Part shown: piece after piece, positions 1 through 7,415 of the stretch
How positions within the stretch are numbered: the stretch's first letter is position 1
Layout of the letters: every line of letters starts with the position of its first letter
Assembly: GCA_033182465.1 (NCBI GenBank)
Contig: CP137326.1
Coordinates: 1 to 64,000 of the forward strand
Source of the DNA: Sanghuangporus weigelae
Taxonomy: Eukaryota; Basidiomycota; Agaricomycetes; Hymenochaetales; Hymenochaetaceae
Reading direction: 5' to 3'
DNA length: 64,000 bases
Translations under genes and position numbers: made by a program
The notes under the pieces: generated by a model
What the model saw: the letters and a program-made list of their open reading frames with translations, nothing else
What the model was told of the DNA's origin: nothing
Databases searched by the model: none

Positions 1-196
1 ACCCTAACCTTAAGCCAAGCCTAACCCTAAGCCTAACCCTAAGCCTAACCCTAAGCCTAACCCTAAGCCTAACCCTAAGCCTAACCCTAAGCCTAACCCT
101 AAGCCTAACCCTAAGCCTAACCCTAAGCCTAACCCTAACCCTAAGCCTAACCCTAAGCCTAACCCTAAGCCTAACCCTAACCCTAAAGCCTAACCC
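1..196. repeat. Telomere tract, alternating 12-bp unit
   Basis: The + strand here is the C-rich strand, so base 1 is the chromosome end. After about 20 irregular bases the tract is mostly head-to-tail copies of the 12-mer CCCTAAGCCTAA, which read on the G strand is TTAGGC followed by TTAGGG. A few plain CCCTAACCCTAA joins occur (about 128-140 and 174-182), and one 13-base unit with CCCTAAAGCC sits just before the retroelement. Telomeres of most basidiomycetes are plain TTAGGG, so strict alternation is unusual. Assembly of a real chromosome end is likely because the tract is terminal and in the expected orientation. Confidence 0.93.
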
Positions 197-378
197 TACG
201 TAACTCGGATCAAATCGGACATCACTCGGATCTGCACCGGCATGATAGGATCAAGATCCGATCACAAACCCGTGATCGGAAAAAGGTACGCGGCCTTACT
301 AAGTGTTTACACTGACGATATTACGTTTCGGCCCGTTCACATGACAGCACGTGATGCTCTAACCAATCGGAAAGATCG

Positions 379-461
379 GTGAGTAATAATTTTTGACAAC
401 TGACTGACTAACCCCGACTCCGACACGGAGCGGACTGACTAACATGACTGACTAAGTACAG
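379..461 (+). other. Possible intron inside the pLTR
   Basis: GTGAGT at 379-384, several CTGAC/CTAAC branch-like sequences around 399-450 and TACAG ending at 461 make an intron-shaped 83-nt interval. A short intron in the pseudo-LTR is known from Drosophila Penelope. If spliced, it would remove the 5' strand of hammerhead stem I, so splicing and ribozyme folding would exclude each other. The CTGACTGACTAAC repeats could equally be chance supply of branch points. No in-frame coding is affected. Confidence 0.3.
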
Positions 462-528
462 CCTGACGAGCCTTATAAAAAGGCGAAATTGGAGGTGTGT
501 GTTCCCCCACTCACCAATAGCTGATTAG
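452..528 (+). ncRNA. Hammerhead ribozyme, upstream pLTR copy
   Basis: All invariant core positions of a type I hammerhead are present in order. Stem I 5' strand is CAGC at 459-462 with an outer CTAA at 452-455. The core CTGACGA (consensus CUGANGA) is at 463-469. Stem II is GCCTT 470-474 with AAGGC 480-484 and the loop ATAAA. GAAA is at 485-488. Stem III is TTGG 489-492 with CCAA 514-517, closed by the A488-T518 pair. T518-A519 form the UH cleavage dinucleotide, and stem I 3' is GCTG 520-523 with outer TTAG 525-528. Predicted self-cleavage is after base 519. Hammerheads are known in Penelope-like elements, where they are thought to process tandem transcripts. The identification is from paired segments read by eye, not from a covariance model. 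Confidence 0.87.
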
Positions 529-620
529 TCTTTTAGCTCGCTTTTGGGATATTTGCTTCACCGCCTAACCCACCATTACATCCCCTGTCGCCCTAGCATA
601 CTTGTATTCTCTTCCCCACC

Positions 621-3600
621 ATGAACTCTTTTACCTCTACGCTTTTGCGGGCCATGTCCCCTTTGACGGATGCAGGCCCTTCGGATTTTCTCAGTAAATC
701 TGCAGGAAATTCGCAAGCGCGCTATGGACGCATCCACCGGCTCCAGGCGGCCTCTAGCCTGGAGGAGTTAATTTCTCTAGTCCCTGCGGACTACCGGTCG
801 CTTCTGCGGTCACCCCTTCTTTCCATCGCGTCTACGGCTGAAAAGCTGCAGAAGGCGAAAGTCAGTCTGGAGAACTGGCGGAGCGCTCAAAGCGCCGGAA
901 AGATCCCCGCCTTCATCCGTTCTCAAGCCCCTTCTGTCCAAAAGACGAAGGAATACAAGGCTGAAACGGGGCGGGTCGTGGAATCTACGGTTGCGTCTAT
1001 TCATGATGCTTATCTTAAGGACGTTCTCTCGGCGGCAATCGCTGAAAAAGAGGATGAAGTCATCTTCCTAAAGGACCGTATGAACCATGAGCGCCTCTTC
1101 CGCGAGATCAGCGACTTAGTCAAAGCTCGCGGCGCAGTGCTTACCACCTCCCAGTTGCTTCCCGAATTTGTCATGAAAATGAACGAACAGACAGGGCAAC
1201 AGGAACAAGTACTCGAATGGCGTCCATCCCCCGTTGCTGCACGTATTGCCGAAGAACTCCTTTGTGATTGTATGGCTTACGTATACCGCGCTATCGATAT
1301 CGTCAATGGCCGGCATCTCATTGCGGATCAAAAGAAAGAACGCAAAAGGCAGATAGCGAAGACAGCCGACATCGAAATGGCCGACGCAACTACAGCTTCA
1401 AGCTCGAAAGTCGCCCCATCGATTCAATCTGCGATTGATAAAGCAATATCGAGTCGGCTCAAAAAGGTTAACGCGCCTAAGAAAGGCAAAAAGGTCGGTA
1501 GTCCAGTAGATCATCTCACTAGTACACTCAGTGATATGACATTCTGGAATACCACAGAACCCGAAAAAGAAGTCGTCAACCTCCAAACCGGTAAACGCGC
1601 CGCGATACATCCCGCCTGCCCTCGGAAAAGGCAAAGGCAAGATCGGATCCGCACTTTCGCGCAAACCCGTACCGAAGTCCAAAACCTCGGTTTTAAAGAA
1701 GAAAGCTCCGAAAGGAAAGGGAAAGGGAAAGAGCAAGGCATGAAACGGTACGCAGACACATTCGTATATATGCCAGGAAAACCCCATCTCATTCCGGATT
1801 GGATTCTTGATATCCCCTTCATGGATGCAGTTAAAATAGTAATCTTAAATACGCCTGTAGATATTATCAGTGCCGCCCAATTTAAGAATCTCGTTCATTG
1901 CAGCCCTGGTGTGAGCCTTCCAATTGAATTAAGTCACCAACTGAGTGTAGGCATGAAATTTATGTTCATGCGTCCGGGTAATGCTAAACTTATTACTAGC
2001 GCCTGGAATGATTTCAAACGTAGATTAAGATGGCGTCTTAAATTTGCATTTGACAAAGCATCGCCTTTTGGTGTAAGCGATGAATTCTATGACCCCGACT
2101 ATGACGTGCGTAAAACTACTAAAAACAAACCGCCCGTGCTACCGCTATATCTCGAATGGGGCCTTAAGAAGGGTAATCATTTCGTATTTAAATCGATTGA
2201 AAAAATACCTCTTAAGGACGAACCGGATCAATTTAAACCTCTCAATCCGGCCATCCATACCCTCGAGAAATTCTTAAGTGAACATAATTATGTTATCACA
2301 CATACTGATAAGAACTTGGGCATTGCGGTGTCTGAGAGAACTTGGATCATAGACAAATGTCTCGACATTCTCAAGTCAGAAAAGGATTATCAACCCTTGA
2401 CTCGTACACAAGCTTGGAAATATCTCGACATTAAATACAAACTTTGCTCAGAATTATCTGAAGACGCTGATGCATATGTCCCATATCAATATGGTTCGGT
2501 CGCTGACTTTTTGCGGTCTAAATTACCGGAAGACAACGACTTTATTAATGCATTTCAACGTAACTATCATGTGCCTACTTTCTATGGTATTCCCAAAATC
2601 CATAAACAACCCGTCAAACTACGACCGATTGTTCCATGTCATAGTGCCATGCAAAACCCTTATGCAAAGTATTGTTCAAAAATGCTGAAACCGATTATCC
2701 AGTCGGCGCCTACCATTATACATGGTACAAAAGATCTGGCGCTAAAATTCAGCAAAATCAATATTAGCACACATCGCCGATGGTTTATAGTCACCGGTGA
2801 CGTAGTCGCATTCTACCCAAACATTCCTCTAATACAATGTCTTGACATAGTGTACGACATGTATATTAACCATTACTGGCAACAAATGTTAGACAATCGC
2901 GAACCTACGTTTTTCGTAAAAGAACAACAAGAGTTCTTTAAACACGCTCTGTATTGTGCTAATACAGATCTTGTATTGCAATTTCAAGAACAGTTTTACC
3001 TTCAAATTCGCGGCCTCGCAATGGGTGTCGCAGACTCACCGGATCTTGCTAATTTATTCGGCTGGTTCTTTGAAAGTAAAGCCAACATTCTTACCCATCC
3101 GTCAATCCCATTTTACGGAAGGTACATCGACGACTGTCTTGCACTAGTATATGCTGATAGCGAAACCGAAGCATGTAATCTCGTCAGCAGTCTTATAAAG
3201 TTCGATGGTTGCACTATTGAATGGTCCGCGTCTGCCTACGGGCAACCCTTCCTTGACATGTACATTTATAGAGACCAGTATGGTCTTCTCCAACACATGC
3301 CATACCGCAAAGCACGGAACCATCAAGAAAGAATTCCATTCATATCACATCACCCAATGGATGTCAAAAGAGGTACCTTCATTGGCGAAATGTCGCGATT
3401 AGCCACACTCAGCAGTACATGGTCACATTACTCTGATGCACTTCACGGATTAGTCTCCTTATATGTGCAACGTGGCTACCCGCGTGAACTTGTTATATCA
3501 TGGCTTAAAAATAATATCCAAGAACGATGGCAAAATCGGATCTCTTCCAATGGTCCTAAACGGGAGCCCGCAAACGTTCTTGTTCTTAAATCAGAATATA

Positions 3601-4118
3601 ACATGGTATGGAATTACTTTTCAGCTACAGAATTATCAAAAACTATCTTCGGATACTGGGTCGAGTGGCTCGAAAGAGCCGAACGATGTGAACCTTATAA
3701 TATAGAGTTCCCAGCACCGATGTCGTTGGTTGGTGATGATATCTCAGGGTCTACGGCCGCCTCTACGGGGGTTCGCAATGCGACTGGGACGGAGCAAATC
3801 TTCGTACCTGACGTGCGTAAGCTAGATATCCTTAACCGGAGAATCCTTGTCTCACGAAAACGAACAAGGAATTTATTTGATCTCGCATCATTATGGAAAA
3901 AGACAGTTTTTGAACACTTGGATGAGTTAGTAGCCAAGGACGAAGGAGGGATAATGGAAACAGACCCTCCTCCCGCTACTATCGCTAAACCCTCCAATAC
4001 TAGTATACCTCCTGGCACGCCGCCCCGACGAAGGGCTGACGGTAAGCCGATCGAAGACGGAGACGAAATTATTATTGGACGGGCCTCACCCAAAGACAAC
4101 TCTACAGCTTGGCGATGA
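621..4118 (+). CDS. Penelope-type reverse transcriptase, endonuclease-less
   Basis: The protein has 1165 residues and starts at the first ATG after the pLTR (context CACC ATG). It would copy element RNA onto chromosome ends. Residues 1-400 are basic and low in recognisable domains, with Lys-rich stretches. The RT core follows: THTDKNLG near residue 560, FYGIPKIHK at 654-662 and RPIVP soon after (the Penelope-specific fingers block), GDVVAFYPNIP with the first catalytic Asp at 727, GLAMGVADSPDLANL from about 798, and YIDDC at 835-839 holding the catalytic Asp pair. The C-terminal 200 residues are disordered and proline/threonine-rich, with no GIY-YIG motif or CxC finger. That absence matches telomere-specialised Penelope-like enzymes. 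Confidence 0.93.
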   Translation: MNSFTSTLLRAMSPLTDAGPSDFLSKSAGNSQARYGRIHRLQAASSLEELISLVPADYRSLLRSPLLSIASTAEKLQKAKVSLENWRSAQSAGKIPAFIRSQAPSVQKTKEYKAETGRVVESTVASIHDAYLKDVLSAAIAEKEDEVIFLKDRMNHERLFREISDLVKARGAVLTTSQLLPEFVMKMNEQTGQQEQVLEWRPSPVAARIAEELLCDCMAYVYRAIDIVNGRHLIADQKKERKRQIAKTADIEMADATTASSSKVAPSIQSAIDKAISSRLKKVNAPKKGKKVGSPVDHLTSTLSDMTFWNTTEPEKEVVNLQTGKRAAIHPACPRKRQRQDRIRTFAQTRTEVQNLGFKEESSERKGKGKEQGMKRYADTFVYMPGKPHLIPDWILDIPFMDAVKIVILNTPVDIISAAQFKNLVHCSPGVSLPIELSHQLSVGMKFMFMRPGNAKLITSAWNDFKRRLRWRLKFAFDKASPFGVSDEFYDPDYDVRKTTKNKPPVLPLYLEWGLKKGNHFVFKSIEKIPLKDEPDQFKPLNPAIHTLEKFLSEHNYVITHTDKNLGIAVSERTWIIDKCLDILKSEKDYQPLTRTQAWKYLDIKYKLCSELSEDADAYVPYQYGSVADFLRSKLPEDNDFINAFQRNYHVPTFYGIPKIHKQPVKLRPIVPCHSAMQNPYAKYCSKMLKPIIQSAPTIIHGTKDLALKFSKINISTHRRWFIVTGDVVAFYPNIPLIQCLDIVYDMYINHYWQQMLDNREPTFFVKEQQEFFKHALYCANTDLVLQFQEQFYLQIRGLAMGVADSPDLANLFGWFFESKANILTHPSIPFYGRYIDDCLALVYADSETEACNLVSSLIKFDGCTIEWSASAYGQPFLDMYIYRDQYGLLQHMPYRKARNHQERIPFISHHPMDVKRGTFIGEMSRLATLSSTWSHYSDALHGLVSLYVQRGYPRELVISWLKNNIQERWQNRISSNGPKREPANVLVLKSEYNMVWNYFSATELSKTIFGYWVEWLERAERCEPYNIEFPAPMSLVGDDISGSTAASTGVRNATGTEQIFVPDVRKLDILNRRILVSRKRTRNLFDLASLWKKTVFEHLDELVAKDEGGIMETDPPPATIAKPSNTSIPPGTPPRRRADGKPIEDGDEIIIGRASPKDNSTAWR

Positions 4119-4572
4119 AAAACAGGTGTGTAGGTGAACTACAGACTCCTCATAGTAAGGGCATGGGTCACCCGAAACGTGTGAGCGACGAGGTGAGCCG
4201 TATTTATGCATTTGTTAATTGTTGTCGAGTTACCGGATCTAGCCGTCAGTAGGTAAAAATACCCTCCGAGCGCCGTTAGAGAAGGAAGAGTAAATCTCTG
4301 TGTATTCTGTAGGACAGTCACATTCAGTCGGTAGGTACTACGGTACTATTTCGTTACGGTTTTATTAATCGTGGTCTTTTAGAGCCCCCAAGCCTAACCT
4401 GAACCTAAGCCTAACCGTATGTACTATACTTAATCGTATATAAGTCAATTATCCTGACATGTTCTTGATATCCTTAGCTAATCCTAACGCTAAGCCTAAC
4501 ACCTAACTCCTAGAGGTGCTAACCCATGTTTTGATAGTGCGTGACATACACTGTCAGGTGATTCCATTAGAT
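4119..4572 (+). other. 3' untranslated region of the element with telomere-like tracts
   Basis: There is no ORF here. Two degenerate telomere-like stretches lie inside: about 4388-4416 (AAGCCTAACC, CCTAAGCCTAACC) and about 4475-4507 (CTAATCCTAACG, CTAAGCCTAACACC). They carry the same GCCTAA variant hexamer as the chromosome end. They may help the RNA anneal to the telomere overhang, or may be scars of telomere repeats caught between earlier tandem copies. Confidence 0.6.
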
Positions 4573-4947
4573 TACGTAACTCGGATCAAATCGGACATCA
4601 CTCGGATCTGCACCGGCATGATAGGATCAAGATCCGATCACAAACCCGTGATCGGAAAAAGGTACGCGGCCTTACTAAGTGTTTACACTGACGATATTAC
4701 GTTTCGGCCCGTTCACATGACAGCACGTGATGCTCTAACCAATCGGAAAGATCGGTGAGTAATAATTTTTGACAACTGACTGACTAACCCCGACTCCGAC
4801 ACGGAGCGGACTGACTAACATGACTGACTAAGTACAGCCTGACGAGCCTTATAAAAAGGCGAAATTGGAGGTGTGTGTTCCCCCACTCACCAATAGCTGA
4901 TTAGTCTTTTAGCTCGCTTTTGGGATATTTGCTTCACCGCCTAACCC
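4573..4947 (+). repeat. Downstream pseudo-LTR of the Penelope-like element
   Basis: This is the second copy of the 375-bp repeat, offset 4376 bp from the first and without a difference that I can find. It is joined at its CCTAACCC end directly to telomere repeats instead of to an RT leader. That is consistent either with the 3' part of one element or with a second element truncated to its first 375 bp. Confidence 0.9.
4828..4904 (+). ncRNA. Hammerhead ribozyme, downstream pLTR copy
   Basis: This has the same base-for-base motif as at 452-528: CTGACGA core at 4839-4845, GAAA at 4861-4864, and predicted cleavage after 4895. Together with the upstream copy it would release an RNA of 4376 nt running from 520 to 4895. 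Confidence 0.87.
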
Positions 4948-4985
4948 TAAGCCTAACCCTAAAGCCTAACCCTAAAGCCTAACCA
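4941..4985. repeat. Internal telomere tract
   Basis: Three to four telomere units remain here in the same C-rich orientation as the chromosome end, with two 13-base CCCTAAAGCCTAA variants, before unique sequence begins at about 4986. This marks an older chromosome end onto which the element was added. The rest of the gap to 5265 holds a 17-base T run (5054-5070) and no gene that I can see. Confidence 0.85.
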
Positions 4986-5265
4986 CTTAGCTGCGCAAGA
5001 TTCAGTCTAATACCGAGTATGATTTCTTAGTTCATTTTGGCATTTATGCACAGTTTTTTTTTTTTTTTTTGACTTGATACTAGATTGGACAAATATATTC
5101 CATTTTCGTACAAAAAGAGGCCCGGAGCCTCATTGCGTGAGTGAGATGCAGCATATTATAGGAACATTGTAAAGTTCAGCTACGCGAGATACCGTATTAG
5201 GTGAGATATTCTAGCTCCGACTCAAATCACGCGTACGCGCGGACCATAGGCTTTGCCGATCCCCA

Positions 5266-6708
5266 TTATAATAGCATATCCTCCTTGAAAAAGCGTTCAC
5301 GGAGGCCCGCTTCCAACCTAGAATGTTTATAAGGGAAGTAAAATGTCTTGAAGGTAATCAGGTCAGTCGCGTATTCGCGTATGTAAGACGTCGACATACT
5401 GTCTCAGTGTGCATTCCACATTCGCGACCGAGTTCAATGGCGGCAACGTTGCTGTTTTTAGGTTCGCCGAGCATACGTTCAGTACGTGGTTCAGCAAGAA
5501 ATATATAGTGCATTATTGCTCGGAACCAGATCTTGGCTAAACGCGAATCATTAAGTTGTAGCAAAGCAAAACATTGTATGAGCAGAGACATACAATAGGT
5601 ACGACCTCGGAACTTGTCCTCTCCGACGAGAACATGCATTCCTCGATCATAGTCACGTGCACCAAACGGAACGTACGGCGCGAGGTGATTTTCCTGACGA
5701 CAAGTTAACACTGATGTCTGGCTTCCATGGAGTAGCTCTCACCTTCGTCCAGACCATCTCACAGTACCCCATCCGTTCCCCATCCCAACTCATGATCAAG
5801 GGAAGTGAAGCAGGGTCATTCAAGGTCTTGAGTACGTAAGATCGGTGTTTGAGCATGTCACCTCGTTCTCCCCATCCATTGTTGACACGTTCATCGTTCA
5901 TCCAGCAATGAAAAGCATCCATATCTGCAGCATCATCCGGACTAATCACATGGAATGTGAATATGCGACCGATCTCCGCGCAAAACCGTTTATAGATTAC
6001 TGTCCCAAAAGGCGGCTTCGGAGGTCGCAGCGGATGCTGCGCTATGACGGCAGATGTGCGCGTGAAGCTTTGGACCTGTGGGAAGGCATTATAATCTGGT
6101 GTGTAGCGTAACCATCCTCTTGCATTCGACCACACCGGACCGGTACCTGCTCCTTGCCAGAATGTCGCGCGGAGAAGGAACATCGCGTTTTCATTGGGGT
6201 CTAGCGCATAACGAGCAAGGCCAGATTGCAGAAGGTAAGACGTTATTGCGATGGCGTTCGGAACCGATGCGGCGAACACGAAAGGAATGTGTCCTTGGGC
6301 GTGGTAAAGAGTCCAGAGAACATAGATACACGACCACATGTCCGACGGGAAGAGGTCTGCCTGATCACCCTGCCGCGGACTGCACAGTTCAAGAACTGGA
6401 TATTCGGGGTTCGGGTTATCCTTCTCAAACGACGTTCCAACTGCAGACAGAAGCAGCTTTTTGGCACGGCCCTGGATAGAGTAGGCAAGCACGTCGCGAG
6501 AATCGATTGAAATAAGGATTCTTCCAGAAGCGGTCTGGTCAGAAATATAGACATTTGAATCATCGGGGAGGGTGAGGACGCGAGTTCGCTTTGGAACTGG
6601 ATCAGGACCACTCTCGACGAGGATACGCTGAACGTGCTGAAGACGGCGAACAGCGTGCTTAGCCTGCATCGCTAACGTTTGGGGATGGAGTTGCGAGACC
6701 AGAGGCAC
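5266..6708 (-). CDS. Siderophore N-acyltransferase (IucB/AlcB-type GNAT)
   Basis: Four exons (6708-5743, 5693-5594, 5536-5400, 5346-5266) encode 427 aa. The enzyme family transfers an acyl group from acyl-CoA to the N-hydroxylated side chain of ornithine or lysine during hydroxamate siderophore assembly, as SidF, SidL and Fer5 do in fungi. The C-terminal GNAT domain shows the family block FHCWMNDERV with the conserved His, then WGERG, then YVPFGARDYDRGMHVLVGE and EDKFRGR, LAEPRTERMLGEP, and a terminal FPYKHS. The N-terminal 45 residues precede the typical LPDDSNVYIS start of the conserved region, so ATG 6708 is reasonable, though an upstream exon is possible. No NRPS or ornithine hydroxylase gene is in view. 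It is the first gene inside the telomeric element. Confidence 0.85.
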
Positions 6709-7415
6709 ATCTCAATGATAAATTTTATCAGATATGCGATGCGGCACATGATTATCAGATTAGATGACATACCCTCGTCGTCTCGGATGAATGGCTCTTC
6801 TTCTTCACTTGCCCCTGAACGCCATATGGCTTATCTCGCAAAAGGGTATCGGAAGGATCCAAAAAGAATACCCAAGAACGTCCGAATACATCTTGAAGTC
6901 AATAGAATATCAAACTGCGTTTGTGTCGAGGTGCACCGGGATTGTATGAAATGAAGATCGATACCATAAGGCTGCAGTCACGATCGGGATGCACATTTCG
7001 GAACTTTTGTCCAGGGCTCGGCCGAAATCCGTAGTTCGTCTGTAAGAATGAGGTCAAAATGAGCAAGTGTCAGTTGAGAGGCATCATACTGAAACGCAGA
7101 AAAGACGTACTAATAGCGATCACATATCAAATTCTCATTCTAGCGTGCTCATACTGAAGCCAAGATCGTGGATCACCCTACTCAGCTGAACCATTGCATC
7201 TTTCGCCGCTATTCAAGGTGAGGTGACGAGGGTACGGCCATTCGCCTTCGCCAACTTGAAGGCTGTCATGCATGGGAATTGCTTACGAGACGAGAGCATA
7301 CGCGACTTTTCTCGTCACGCCATGAGAGTCACGTCGCGTCAACGCGTCTTGTCTCTGCCCACAACAACCACATCGTCTACAACGGTTCGCGTCTTTTCAG
7401 CTCTTCATCGCGGAA
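6709..7415. other. Divergent promoter region between siderophore gene and PCNA
   Basis: This 707-bp region holds no convincing gene. The PCNA side carries an MluI cell-cycle box, described separately. Confidence 0.6.
7342..7347 (+). promoter_or_regulatory. MluI cell-cycle box upstream of PCNA
   Basis: ACGCGT lies 69 bp before the PCNA start codon, next to CGTCGCGTC. In fungi this box is bound by the MBF complex and drives G1/S transcription of DNA replication genes, PCNA included. Function is inferred from position and gene identity. Confidence 0.5.

Larger units (their letters stand above)
197..571 (+). repeat. Upstream pseudo-LTR (pLTR) of the Penelope-like element
   Basis: This is the first copy of a 375-bp direct repeat; the second lies exactly 4376 bp downstream. 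It has no TG...CA ends and no target duplication, as expected for Penelope pseudo-LTRs that arise from partial tandem copies rather than from LTR-type reverse transcription. It ends in the telomere-like CCTAACCC, which is the point where the two copies diverge: copy 1 runs on into the RT leader, copy 2 into telomere repeats. It contains a hammerhead ribozyme motif (452-528), repeats of CTGACTGACTAAC, and a short hairpin CTCCG/CGGAG near 418-430. Confidence 0.9.
197..4947 (+). mobile_element. Telomeric Penelope-like element (Coprina-type), looks whole
   Basis: This retroelement has one long reverse-transcriptase ORF (621-4118) between two 375-bp direct repeats (197-571 and 4573-4947) that I read as identical, so insertion or its last round of copying was recent. 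Telomere repeats touch both ends. The RT is of the Penelope type and has no C-terminal GIY-YIG endonuclease, as in the Athena and Coprina elements that sit on telomeres of rotifers and basidiomycetes. The coding strand is the C-rich strand with the 5' end toward the chromosome tip, the arrangement expected if cDNA synthesis is primed by the 3' end of the G-rich overhang. The downstream repeat could instead be the start of a second, truncated head-to-tail copy. No capsid or envelope gene is present. Confidence 0.9.

Noticed and set aside
1-196. CRISPR-like or minisatellite array
   Set aside because: The units are telomere hexamers without spacers and sit at the sequence end in telomere orientation.
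474-481. TATAAAAA as a TATA box for the retroelement
   Set aside because: It lies exactly in the stem II loop and stem of the hammerhead motif and is better explained by that fold; a promoter role cannot be excluded but is not needed.
197-4947. LTR retrotransposon with 375-bp LTRs
   Set aside because: The repeats lack TG...CA ends, there is no gag, protease or integrase and no target duplication, and the RT motifs are of the Penelope type.
5054-5070. T run as the tail of a retroposed SINE or processed copy
   Set aside because: There is no pol III box, target duplication or recognisable body next to it.
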